DNA from: Agrobacterium tumefaciens
Lineage (GTDB): Bacteria > Pseudomonadota > Alphaproteobacteria > Rhizobiales > Rhizobiaceae
Length of the DNA: 64,000 bases
NCBI GenBank assembly: GCA_025560025.1
Contig: CP048486.1
Location: 310,001 to 374,000 of the forward strand
Direction of reading: 5' to 3'
Shown here piece after piece: positions 36,588 to 44,949 of the stretch. A model generated the notes under the pieces. That model made no database searches and was not told where the DNA came from. It was given only the letters and a program-made list of their open reading frames with translations. Within the stretch, counting starts at the first letter, position 1. Every line of letters begins with the position of its first letter. A program made the position numbers and the translations under genes.

Positions 36588-38906
36588 ATGGAAGAGACTG
36601 CCTATCGGGGGATAGATAGACAGACTGAACCCGGCCACACGCTTCGCACAACGACGCAGCCGGCATCGGGCCGCCTTTCGCGGCGGCGTTCGCTCGCCAG
36701 CAAGATAACCCTGATATTTCTGGGCGGCGTGATTTTTTCCTACAGCATCGGCGCGCTTGTCGGCTGGTACATGTTCGTTGCCGCCGCCAGCGAGCAATGG
36801 CTCAACCAGGCCCGCGTCAATTCACAGATCGCCAGCGCGACGCTGCGCAGCATCTACACCTATGTCAGCGTCACCGCCGATACGGACGGGCAGGTCAACG
36901 GCATATTGACGGACAAACCGATCGGCGACGACGAATCCATCCTCGTTACCGGCTTCAATCCCAGTGACGTTCTCGCCCTCATCGGCGCGCAAACCAAAAA
37001 CGCCGTCTGGCTTTTCAGGTACGACGAGGACGATTCCGGCTTCCGGCAGATCGCGGCCGCCTTCGACAACGCCACCGACGATGACGAAAAACCGCTCGCC
37101 ACCGATCCCATCTTCTCAAGAGATGCCGTGGCAGCCCGTTTCGCCACCGGCTTTGCGACCATTGGCGAGTCGAACCACTACATCGGCCTGTTGCCAATCA
37201 TCAGCATTGAAACGAAGAAACCGATCGGGGCGGTCGCCGTCAGCATCGGCGGTTCGGATGAGCTGTATGGTGCGCAACGCAAGCTGATCTACAATTCGCT
37301 CATTGCACTGATCGTGGTGCTGACCGTGACCGGTGTCCTTGTAACGGTGATTGCGCGGCACTTCCTGAAACCCGTTCCGGCTCTGGTGCAGGCGACGCTG
37401 CGCATCGCCCGCGAGGAAACGGATGTCGTCACACCGTTTCAGACGCGCAGGGATGAAATCGGCGATATGGCCACGGCCATCGAAACGCTGCGTGAGGCGG
37501 TTCTGGAGCGCGGACGCCTGCGGCAGATACGCGACATGGCGCAGCAGCTGGAGCACATGGCCCACCATGACGCCCTGACCGGACTGCCCAACCGCGTACT
37601 GCTGATGAAGACGCTCGAAAACCGTCTCGAGCACCTTTCCGCCTCGGGCCAGCCGTTTAATGTCATGCTGCTCGATCTCGACCGTTTCAAGGCCGTCAAT
37701 GACACGCTGGGCCATGCCGCCGGCGATGCCTTGCTGGTGGCGGTGGCATCGCGGATTTCTGCCGTGCTCGGTGAAAACGACATGGTTAGCCGCCTCGGCG
37801 GCGACGAATTCGCGATCATACAATCGGCGAGCGCTGACTGCGAGAGCAGCGCGGCGATGCTGGCCGCGCGGGTGGTGCATGCGGTCTCACGCAGCTTCAA
37901 CCTCGAAGGCAGCAAAATCAGTATCGATACCAGTATCGGCATTGCCTGCGCACCGGGCCACGGCACATCCGCCACCCAGCTTCTGCAACATGCCGATCTC
38001 GGCCTTTATCGCGCGAAATCCATGGGCTGCGGTTATTTCGTGTTTTACGAACCCGGCATGGACATGGCGGTGCAGCACAAACATGCGCTGGAAATAGACA
38101 TGAAGTCCGCCCTCGAAAACCGCGAATTCGAGCTGCATTACCAGCCCGTCGTCAATCTGCAGAGCGGCCGCATCGTTGCTTATGAGGCACTGGCCCGCTG
38201 GCGTCACAGCAAGCTTGGCCTCATCGCCCCGGACCGTTTCATCACGCTTGCCGAAGAAAACAACTTCATCAAACCTCTGGGTGAATGGGTGCTGGCACAG
38301 GCTTGTCAGGACGCCATGAGCTGGCCCCGGGACATCCGGCTCGCCGTCAATCTTTCCGCCGTGCAGCTCTACAATGACGACATCGTCCCGATTGTCGACA
38401 GGGCGCTTGAAACATCCGGTTTTCCGGCGGAGCGGCTGGAGCTGGAAGTGACCGAAACGGCAATGCTGGAGCGCGATAGCAGCGCCCGCGCCCTGAAGCT
38501 TTTAAAAGAAAGGGGTGTGCGCCTCGTGCTCGACGATTTCGGCACAGGTTATGCCGGGCTCAGCACATTGACCCATGTTTCCTTCGACAAGATCAAGATC
38601 GACCGCGAATTCGTCTCCGGCCTGCCGGGCAATCCCATGTGTTCGGCCATCGTCAACACCATCATCGACATGGCTGAACAGATTGGCCTCAGGGTCACTG
38701 CCGAGGGCGTGGAGGACGAGCAGCAGGTCGAGGCGCTCAAGCTTTCGGGATGTGACGAGGCCCAGGGCTATTATTTCGCCGAACCCGCGCCGCTTGCCCA
38801 TATCCTCAAGAACCGTGCCGTCATCACGCCGGTCGGGAAAGACGGGTTTGACGACGCCGGCCGGCCGATACAGGAAACCTATTGCCCACCACAAAAAGCG
38901 ATTTGA
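36588..38906 (+). CDS. membrane-bound GGDEF-EAL cyclic-di-GMP protein
   Basis: 772 aa. TM1 at about residues 41-64, a periplasmic sensory region of about 170 residues, TM2 at about 236-258, a HAMP-like linker (to about 310), a GGDEF domain with an intact GGDEF at 404-408, and an EAL domain with EAL at 533-535 (AYEALARWRH) and the later DDFGTGYAGLSTL loop. Both catalytic motifs are intact, so it could make and degrade c-di-GMP. The inhibitory I-site RxxD upstream of GGDEF is replaced by GEND. Two orphan amino-acid-type binding proteins follow, the first 29 bases after its stop. Confidence 0.92.
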   Translation: MEETAYRGIDRQTEPGHTLRTTTQPASGRLSRRRSLASKITLIFLGGVIFSYSIGALVGWYMFVAAASEQWLNQARVNSQIASATLRSIYTYVSVTADTDGQVNGILTDKPIGDDESILVTGFNPSDVLALIGAQTKNAVWLFRYDEDDSGFRQIAAAFDNATDDDEKPLATDPIFSRDAVAARFATGFATIGESNHYIGLLPIISIETKKPIGAVAVSIGGSDELYGAQRKLIYNSLIALIVVLTVTGVLVTVIARHFLKPVPALVQATLRIAREETDVVTPFQTRRDEIGDMATAIETLREAVLERGRLRQIRDMAQQLEHMAHHDALTGLPNRVLLMKTLENRLEHLSASGQPFNVMLLDLDRFKAVNDTLGHAAGDALLVAVASRISAVLGENDMVSRLGGDEFAIIQSASADCESSAAMLAARVVHAVSRSFNLEGSKISIDTSIGIACAPGHGTSATQLLQHADLGLYRAKSMGCGYFVFYEPGMDMAVQHKHALEIDMKSALENREFELHYQPVVNLQSGRIVAYEALARWRHSKLGLIAPDRFITLAEENNFIKPLGEWVLAQACQDAMSWPRDIRLAVNLSAVQLYNDDIVPIVDRALETSGFPAERLELEVTETAMLERDSSARALKLLKERGVRLVLDDFGTGYAGLSTLTHVSFDKIKIDREFVSGLPGNPMCSAIVNTIIDMAEQIGLRVTAEGVEDEQQVEALKLSGCDEAQGYYFAEPAPLAHILKNRAVITPVGKDGFDDAGRPIQETYCPPQKAI

Positions 38907-38935
38907 GAAACCGGCTACCAGACAAAGGAAATAAA

Positions 38936-39829
38936 ATGCGCCTTGCAGTATTTTGCCTTTTCCTCACATGCTTTGCTCCCATCACCCCGCTGCAGGCCGC
39001 CGGCGAAGGCGACACGCTTCAACAGATTGCCAAGACTGCGAAGATCCGCATCGGTTACCGCGAAGCCGAGCCACCCTTCTCCTATCAATTGCCGAATGGA
39101 GAAATCACCGGCTTCTCGACCGATCTTTGCCGGGCGATCAGTGAAGACATCCGCAAACAGCTTAAGCTCGACCGGATCGACCTCGAATATGTGAAGGCCA
39201 CGCCCGCCACCCGCTTCATCCTTGTCCGCAGCGGCCAGATCGATATCGAATGCGCGGCGACGACCAATAATAGCGAACGCCGGAAGATGGTGGATTTCTC
39301 CTATCCGAACTTCATGACGGCGACGCAGTTTCTCTCTCGCAAGCAGGACAACCTCAAAAGCCTTGCCGATCTTGCCGGAAGGTCCGTCACATCCGCCTCC
39401 GGCACGGTCAATATCGAGCAGCTGAATGCCGTGAACCGGCAAAAGAACCTCAATATCTCGGTCATGCCGACGAAAACCAACGAGGAGGCGTTCGAACTTG
39501 TCGTTGCCGGCAAGGCCTCCGCCTTCGTCATGGACGGCATATTGCTGGCGGCGCTGGCGGCAACCTCCGAAAACCCAGACCTCTATGCACTTTCGGAGGA
39601 CACGCTGAGCGCGCCCGAGCCTTATGGCCTTGTTTTCCGGCGCGACGATCCAGCTTTCAAGGCCGCGGTCAACGAAAGTCTGCGCCATATCTTCACCGGC
39701 CCCGCCATTCACGGCCTTTATGAGAAGTGGTTCACCAAGCCCATTCCGCCAAACGGCATGAACCTGAACCTGCCAATGGCGGCCTCCTTGAAACAGGCCT
39801 ATGAAAATCCGGCCGAATACCGGGACTGA
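38936..39829 (+). CDS. orphan extracellular solute-binding protein, family 3 (first of tandem pair)
   Basis: 297 aa periplasmic amino-acid-type binding protein. I start it at the ATG at 38936 (AAAGGAA site), giving signal peptide RLAVFCLFLTCFAPITPLQAA. Family 3 features: IRIGYREAEPPFSYQ, GFSTDLCRAISEDI, SGQIDIECAATTNNSERRKMVDFS. It resembles glutamate/aspartate GltI. No ABC permease or ATPase is nearby; it follows the GGDEF/EAL gene by 29 bases and precedes a paralogue. Confidence 0.87.
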   Translation: MRLAVFCLFLTCFAPITPLQAAGEGDTLQQIAKTAKIRIGYREAEPPFSYQLPNGEITGFSTDLCRAISEDIRKQLKLDRIDLEYVKATPATRFILVRSGQIDIECAATTNNSERRKMVDFSYPNFMTATQFLSRKQDNLKSLADLAGRSVTSASGTVNIEQLNAVNRQKNLNISVMPTKTNEEAFELVVAGKASAFVMDGILLAALAATSENPDLYALSEDTLSAPEPYGLVFRRDDPAFKAAVNESLRHIFTGPAIHGLYEKWFTKPIPPNGMNLNLPMAASLKQAYENPAEYRD

Positions 39830-39900
39830 CGTGCAAGCGGCACCCGGCCTCTATTTTTTACGAAGACATGTTTTGGATTTATATTAGCTGGAGATGCGCG

Positions 39901-40803
39901 ATGCAGAGATCGACATTGTGGCTTGCTCTTGGGGTTTTAAGTCTTCTGCCCGCCACTGCGGCCGGCGAGGATACCCAGCCACCGACACTTGAAACCATTG
40001 CCAAAACCGGCACCATCCGGCTGGGTTATGCCGACCGCAACGTCCCCTTTTCCTATCTGGGCACCGGCCCGGAGCCGATCGGCTACAGCATCGAGCTTTG
40101 CCTAAGGGTGGCCGACTCCATCAAGAAGAAACTGGGCCTGCCGGAATTGAAGATCGATTTCGTCAAACGCACCCCCAGCAACCGCATCATGCTGCTCAAC
40201 GACGGCACGATCGACATGGAATGCGTGGCGAGCACGAATACGGAAGAAAGACGCAAGGCCGTGTGGTTTTCCTACAGCCATTTCATCACCGGCACCCGTT
40301 ATGTCGCGCTGAAATCCAGCGGCCTTAACACCGTCGGCGATCTTGCCGGGCGCACCGTGGTGGTGACGACGGGAACCATCAATATCGCCCAGCTCAATGT
40401 GCTCAATCGCAAACTGGGGCTGAATATCGCGGTTCTGCAAAATGACAGCACGGAAGGCGGGTTTGAAATGGTGACGGAAAACCGCGCCTCGGCCTTCGTC
40501 ATGGACGATATTCTTTTGCGATCCTTCGTCGCCGAAACCGGCAGGCCGGAAGACTATTCCATCTCGAACGAATATCTCGCCCCGCCGCAGCCCTATGGCC
40601 TGATGCTCCGTCACGGCGATACGGGTTTCCGGGACGCCGTCAACGAAGCGCTGGGGCAAATCTACGCAAGTCGCGAAATCGAGAAAATCTACGACAAATG
40701 GTTCAACGCGCCGATCCCGCCGAACGGCCTGAACCTCAAACGCCCGCTGCCCGGCGATCTGGAAGAAGTGTTTCGAAAGCCGGTCGATACGACGGCTGAA
40801 TGA
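39901..40803 (+). CDS. orphan extracellular solute-binding protein, family 3 (second of tandem pair)
   Basis: 300 aa paralogue of the preceding gene. The ATG at 39901 gives signal peptide QRSTLWLALGVLSLLPATAAG; an ATG at 39868 would add 11 residues before it. Shared blocks: IRLGYADRNVPFSYLG, GTIDMECVASTNTEERRKAVWFS and the same ending IPPNGLNLKRP. It likely arose by tandem duplication. It ends at a strong terminator. Role as transport or sensory binding protein is open. Confidence 0.87.
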   Translation: MQRSTLWLALGVLSLLPATAAGEDTQPPTLETIAKTGTIRLGYADRNVPFSYLGTGPEPIGYSIELCLRVADSIKKKLGLPELKIDFVKRTPSNRIMLLNDGTIDMECVASTNTEERRKAVWFSYSHFITGTRYVALKSSGLNTVGDLAGRTVVVTTGTINIAQLNVLNRKLGLNIAVLQNDSTEGGFEMVTENRASAFVMDDILLRSFVAETGRPEDYSISNEYLAPPQPYGLMLRHGDTGFRDAVNEALGQIYASREIEKIYDKWFNAPIPPNGLNLKRPLPGDLEEVFRKPVDTTAE

Positions 40804-40805
40804 AT

Positions 40806-40835
40806 GAAAACGCCGCCCGGTGGGGCGGCGTTTTC
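40806..40835. terminator. bidirectional terminator between binding protein and minE
   Basis: Perfect 13-base-pair stem GAAAACGCCGCCC with loop GGTG, ending in a TTTT run on the plus strand and the equivalent on the minus strand. It separates converging genes. Confidence 0.88.
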
Positions 40836-40845
40836 GCAGGAAACA

Positions 40846-41106
40846 TCACGCGGCGCGCAAGTCGGCGCTCAAGGGGATTTCGACGTCGATCTCGAGTATC
40901 GAGACATGCTCGTCGCGATCCATCTTCACATGCACCCGGTCATTATCGATCTGCACATGCTTGGCTATGACGGCGAGAATTTCTTCCCTGAGGATGGCGA
41001 CGAGATCGGAGCCCGACGACGCCCTCTCGTGAGCCAGCAGCACCTGCAGGCGCTCACGCGCAAGCGGGGCCGACTTCTGTTTGCGGAAGAGACTGAAGAT
41101 GCTCAT
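40846..41106 (-). CDS. minE: MinE, cell division topological specificity factor
   Basis: 86 aa. N-terminal membrane/MinD-binding part [28 protein letters not shown], then the dimeric topological domain ([29 protein letters not shown]). MinE drives MinD off the membrane and restricts MinC to the poles. It is the last gene of minCDE and overlaps minD by 4 bases. Confidence 0.95.
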   Translation of the reverse strand: MSIFSLFRKQKSAPLARERLQVLLAHERASSGSDLVAILREEILAVIAKHVQIDNDRVHVKMDRDEHVSILEIDVEIPLSADLRAA

Positions 41107-41918
41107 GCAGCCCTCCTTGCGAAGATTTTGGAGAAGATACCCCGCTTCTCGCCCGGAATGACCACCGGAATGTCCTCACCGGACAGGCGGCGAGCGGCAT
41201 CGAAATAGGCCATGGCCGGTGCGCAACGGGCGTCCGCCAGCGTGACCGGCGCGCCGACGTTGGAAGCGCGCAGCACATCCGTGCTTTCGGGAATGATGCC
41301 GAGCAGCGGAATGGAGAGAATTTCCAGAACGTCGTCGACCTTCAGCATGTCGCCGCGTTCGGCTCGGGCGGAATCGTAACGCGTCAGAAGCAGGTGCTTT
41401 TCCATGCGCTCGCCGCGTTCGGCCTTCAGCGTCTTGGAATCCAGCAGACCGATGATGCGGTCGCTGTCACGCACCGAGGAGACTTCCGGATTGGTGACGA
41501 CGACGGCCACATCCGCATGGCGCATGGCCAGCGTTGCGCCGCGCTCGATGCCGGCCGGGCTGTCGCAGATCACCCAGTCGAAATGTTTCTTCAACTCGGC
41601 AATAACCCATTCGACACCTTCCGGCGTCAGATTGTCCTTGTCGCGCGTCTGCGAGGCAGGCAGCAGGAACAGCGTTTCGAGGCGCTTGTCGCGGATCAGC
41701 GCCTGGGTCAGCTTGGCATCGCCCTGGATGACGTTGACGAGATCGTAGACCACCCGGCGTTCAGCACCCATGACGAGATCGAGGTTGCGCAGGCCGACAT
41801 CGAAATCGACAACCACGACCTTCTGCTTGTTCTGCGCCAGTGCGGCGCCAAGCGCTGCGGTCGAGGTGGTCTTGCCGACCCCGCCCTTGCCGGAAGTAAC
41901 AACGACTACCTTCCCCAT
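41103..41918 (-). CDS. minD: MinD, septum site-determining ATPase
   Basis: 271 aa ParA-type ATPase that recruits MinC to the membrane. I start it at the ATG at 41918 (AGGAGA site), giving [19 protein letters not shown] with the deviant Walker A. Other motifs: [17 protein letters not shown] (A'), [17 protein letters not shown] (Walker B) and [16 protein letters not shown]. The C-terminal amphipathic membrane helix is [14 protein letters not shown]. Confidence 0.95.
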   Translation of the reverse strand: MGKVVVVTSGKGGVGKTTSTAALGAALAQNKQKVVVVDFDVGLRNLDLVMGAERRVVYDLVNVIQGDAKLTQALIRDKRLETLFLLPASQTRDKDNLTPEGVEWVIAELKKHFDWVICDSPAGIERGATLAMRHADVAVVVTNPEVSSVRDSDRIIGLLDSKTLKAERGERMEKHLLLTRYDSARAERGDMLKVDDVLEILSIPLLGIIPESTDVLRASNVGAPVTLADARCAPAMAYFDAARRLSGEDIPVVIPGEKRGIFSKIFARRAA

Positions 41919-41955
41919 ACGGCTCTCCTGTTCCTGTGTTGTCTTCAGTGTTTCT

Positions 41956-42687
41956 TCAGCCAAGTTTTTCGGCCTTTATCGTATCGTTTTCCAGCCAGAG
42001 CTGAACGGGCTGGCCGCGCAGCTTGTCGTCAATATCCTCAGCCACCTTGTAGACGCCGTCGATGGCAAGCAGCTCCGCCTCCAGCTTGCGGCAGAAGATG
42101 CGCGCCGAGACATTGCCGAGCGAACCGGCCATCGCACGTCCGCGCAGCGCACCGTAAATATGCACCGAACCGCCCGCGATGATTTCCGCCCCCGAAGCGA
42201 CCGAACCGATGACGGTCACGTCACCTTCGGGAAACATGATCGACTGGCCGGAGCGAACCGGCTCGTTGATGACCAGCGACTGCACGACGGCACGAACTTC
42301 GCCGGAAGCACGCGGCTTCTCCTCCGGCAACTCGACCGCGGTGACGGCAACCGGCTCCACCTCGACATCGGAGGCGGGCTTTCCACCCTTCAGCGACGGC
42401 GGCATGCCGGGTTCTATCATCGAGGGGCGAACACCCTCGATCCCCATGATGCCGACATTGCGCTCGGTCAGCGCCGCCAGCAACTCCTTCAAGCCCGCCT
42501 TGTCGAGCGAGAGCTCCGACACATCCAGGACCACCGGACGCGACAGGAAGAAACCCGCCGAACGCGCGGCAAGATCATCGAGCCTTTCCAGCCATTGATC
42601 GACCGGAGCTTCGGGTGACAGGACGACTGCGAGGAAGGAGCGGCCTTTGATACGGATGGAACGCTGGTCTGTTAGCACTTTGGTCAT
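41956..42687 (-). CDS. minC: MinC, septum site-determining protein
   Basis: FtsZ assembly inhibitor, 243 aa from the ATG at 42687 (a TTG at 42699 would add four residues; neither has a strong ribosome site). The N-terminal FtsZ-binding domain spans about residues 1-100 (IRIKGRSFLAVVLSPEAPVDQW). The C-terminal beta-helix, which binds MinD, includes SIMFPEGDVTVIGSVASGAEI and GSVHIYGALRGRAMAG. First gene of minCDE, downstream of a CtrA-type box. Confidence 0.93.
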   Translation of the reverse strand: MTKVLTDQRSIRIKGRSFLAVVLSPEAPVDQWLERLDDLAARSAGFFLSRPVVLDVSELSLDKAGLKELLAALTERNVGIMGIEGVRPSMIEPGMPPSLKGGKPASDVEVEPVAVTAVELPEEKPRASGEVRAVVQSLVINEPVRSGQSIMFPEGDVTVIGSVASGAEIIAGGSVHIYGALRGRAMAGSLGNVSARIFCRKLEAELLAIDGVYKVAEDIDDKLRGQPVQLWLENDTIKAEKLG

Positions 42688-42729
42688 CTTGATAAACAAA
42701 TCGTTGACAATTAGGTACCTCGAATATGG

Positions 42730-42744
42730 TTAACAAATGGTTAA
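42730..42744 (-). promoter_or_regulatory. CtrA-type box TTAA-N7-TTAA upstream of minCDE
   Basis: Exact TTAA-N7-TTAA; on the minus strand it reads TTAACCATTTGTTAA and is followed by CCAT, so TTAACCAT occurs twice. It lies 43 bases before the minC ATG. CtrA is known to control min genes in Sinorhizobium, which supports the assignment; binding here is inferred. The rest of the 42745-43099 gap shows nothing definite. Confidence 0.75.
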
Positions 42745-43099
42745 CGGAGCCCTTAAAGCGACGGTTTCGTTAAGAAAATTCGATCCTGAAAATTCTCATG
42801 CAAAACATTCGGAAATGCTCATTACCCGCTGATTTTGCGTATTTTCACAGCTCGCGAAAACTCATGATAGCGGCCTATCCTTGCTGCAACCTGACCTCCC
42901 GCATCGCCGGATAGCGCACCGCCTCCCCTGCCCGCCATCACCCGAGTCGCCGGCAGTCTAAAGCGTCCGATTCTGGAACAGCCATGACCGCTACAGACCG
43001 AAAGATCGGCATTTGACCCTCCGACGGAAAAGCGATTCCGTTATCTCCGCCAATGCTGTAGACACGAGGGCAACTCCACACGTCCAACGGAAGAATGAC

Positions 43100-43786
43100 A
43101 TGCACAGCAAAGTCCCGCCGGCCAGCCAGATGTTTTCGCGCGAATATGACGCCTTCCTGTTCGACATGGACGGAACGCTGCTCAATTCGATCGCGGTGGT
43201 GGAACGTGTCTGGCGCGAATGGGCCGTGGACAATGGCATAGAACCGAATGCCTTCCTGCAGCGCATCCACGGCATGCGCGCATCGGAAGTGGTGCGCCGC
43301 GAGGCGATTCCCGGCCTCGATATCCAGGAACAGGCGGACATGCTGCTGCAAAAGGAAATGGAGGATGTCGAGGGCATTCTCCAGATTCCGCAGGCGGCGG
43401 CCTTTCTTGAGAAATTGCCGGCTGGAAAATGGGCGATCGTCACTTCCGCCGCCCGCGCACTTGCCGAACTGCGTCTGGCGGCAGCAGGCCTCACACCGCC
43501 CCCTGTCATGATCTGCGCCGAGGATGTGGTGAACGGCAAACCGGACCCGGAAGGCTACAGGAAGGCGGCGGAAAAGCTCGGCGTCGCACCTGAAAACTGC
43601 GTCGTCTTCGAGGACGCCCCTGCCGGCATTCAGGCGGGTGAAAACATGGGCGCAACGGTGGTGGTGATCAACGCCACCCATTCGCATCCCATCGAAACGC
43701 CGCATCATTCGATTGGTGGGTATGGTGAGCTGGATGTCGTCATTGGTGAGAATGGCGCTCTGAGGCTCGCGGGCAATAGAGGCTGA
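43100..43786 (+). CDS. HAD-superfamily phosphatase (subfamily IA)
   Basis: 228 aa from the ATG at 43100 with GGAAGA upstream; an earlier in-frame ATG at 43013 lacks a ribosome site. Motif I is FLFDMDGTLLNS near residue 20, motif II is IVTSAARAL, the lysine and motif III/IV are in GKPDPEGYRKAAEKLG and CVVFEDAPAGIQAG. It resembles sugar-phosphate/glycerol-3-phosphate phosphatases (YfbT, GPP). Isolated between min and hexonate genes; substrate unknown. Confidence 0.87.
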   Translation: MHSKVPPASQMFSREYDAFLFDMDGTLLNSIAVVERVWREWAVDNGIEPNAFLQRIHGMRASEVVRREAIPGLDIQEQADMLLQKEMEDVEGILQIPQAAAFLEKLPAGKWAIVTSAARALAELRLAAAGLTPPPVMICAEDVVNGKPDPEGYRKAAEKLGVAPENCVVFEDAPAGIQAGENMGATVVVINATHSHPIETPHHSIGGYGELDVVIGENGALRLAGNRG

Positions 43787-43877
43787 AGAAGGCTGCCTGC
43801 GTTTAAGGCCTCGGCACTATTTTCAACCTTAAAGCGGCAAGTCAGTCGCCTCAGACTGTCCGGCGCAACCTTTTCCC

Positions 43878-43990
43878 GTCATTCCGGCCTTGAGCCGGAA
43901 TCCAGCCGACGCGGCTCTCGCGCGACGGGAAGAGTCCTTTCAGCCCAACGACTTGGGCTGGCTGGATCCCGGCTCAAGGCCGGAATGACG
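43878..43990. repeat. dispersed palindromic repeat, second family, copy 2
   Basis: Starts GTCATTCCGGCCTTGAGCC and ends GGCTCAAGGCCGGAATGACG, with an inner CAGCCCAACGACTTGGGCTG dyad. Same organisation as 34749-34860. Located in the gap between the HAD and GntR genes. Confidence 0.8.
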
Positions 43991-44076
43991 GCAGTGGTAA
44001 AAGCCCCGGAATAAGACAACGCCCGACCTGCTGAACGGCCTCAAACTCCTCCCCCCATTTTTCCACCACCGGCCGA

Positions 44077-44128
44077 TTGACAGTACCGTACAAATGCGTC
44101 CTAATAAAATTGGTAAGACCATCTTACC
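44077..44128 (+). promoter_or_regulatory. promoter and GntR operator for hexonate operon
   Basis: TTGACA at 44077-44082 is followed 18 bases later by CTAATA. Just downstream lies TGGTAAGACCA (44111-44121), which fits the FadR-type TGGT-N3-ACCA operator, and the perfect dyad GGTAAGA-CCA-TCTTACC (44112-44128). The site ends 41 bases before the GntR gene, so autoregulation of the whole operon is likely. Confidence 0.65.
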
Positions 44129-44169
44129 GCTTGCGCGATCGGGGGAGACTTTCGCGCTGGGAGGACATC

Positions 44170-44886
44170 ATGTTTGTGGCTCTGGAGCCGCGCCGCCTTT
44201 ACCGGCTGGTCGCGGAGCAAATTCGCTTGCTCATTGAGACGGGGGAGTTGACCGATGGTCAACGCCTGCCGGCGGAACGCGACCTTGCGGAGCGTTTCGG
44301 CGTATCCCGCCCGACGGTGCGGGAAGCGCTGATCGTGCTGGAAGTGGAAGGCCATATCCACATCCGCATGGGCTCGGGCGTCTATGTGAACGCTTCGCGC
44401 AAGCCGGACAAGGAAAAGCCGGCAATGCCGGACGCCCACGGCCCGTTCGAAATCCTGCAGGCGCGCTGCATCATCGAAAGCGCGATTGCGGAGGAAGCGG
44501 CAAGGCTTGCGACACCGGAATGCATCGCGAAGCTCGATGATATCATCGAACGCATGGCCGGCGCGCTCGACAGCTCGCCACAGGCGCTCAATTTCGACCG
44601 GGCCTTCCACACCGCCATCGCCGATATCATCGGCAATTCGGCGCTCAATCGCTTTACCGGCCTGATCTATGACGAGCGCAGCCTGTCACCCTTTTTCGAA
44701 AAGCTCGCCAGCTATTTCGAAGGACCGCACACCTGGAACCTTGCCGTTCAGGAACACCGCGCAATCCGCGACGCCATTGCCGCCAACGACCCGGAAGGCG
44801 CACGCGAGGCGATGCGGCAGCATCTGACGCTGTCGCAAAAGAGATTTTCCGAGAGTTTCGGGGAGGAAACGATCGGGGAAGAGTGA
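44170..44886 (+). CDS. GntR-family regulator, FadR/FCD subfamily (UxuR/ExuR-like)
   Basis: 238 aa from the ATG at 44170 (GGGAGGA site); an in-frame ATG at 44077 lies in the promoter. The winged helix reads GQRLPAERDLAERFGVSRPTVREALIVLEVEG, and the FCD domain has the metal-site pattern FDRAFHTAIADIIGNS and VQEHRAIRDAIAANDPEGAREAM. It resembles UxuR/ExuR regulators of hexuronate genes and precedes TRAP transporter, dehydrogenase and mannonate dehydratase genes. Confidence 0.88.
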   Translation: MFVALEPRRLYRLVAEQIRLLIETGELTDGQRLPAERDLAERFGVSRPTVREALIVLEVEGHIHIRMGSGVYVNASRKPDKEKPAMPDAHGPFEILQARCIIESAIAEEAARLATPECIAKLDDIIERMAGALDSSPQALNFDRAFHTAIADIIGNSALNRFTGLIYDERSLSPFFEKLASYFEGPHTWNLAVQEHRAIRDAIAANDPEGAREAMRQHLTLSQKRFSESFGEETIGEE

Positions 44887-44949
44887 CCGTCGCCGCAACC
44901 GGCAACGGAAAAAACAGCACATCTGGCTTTAATTCGGGAGGAGTTAAGA

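Noticed and set aside
42704..42730. Plus-strand promoter TTGACA...TATGGT for the HAD gene
   Set aside because: Spacing is only 15 bases and the gene starts 370 bases away; the region is better read as minCDE control on the minus strand.
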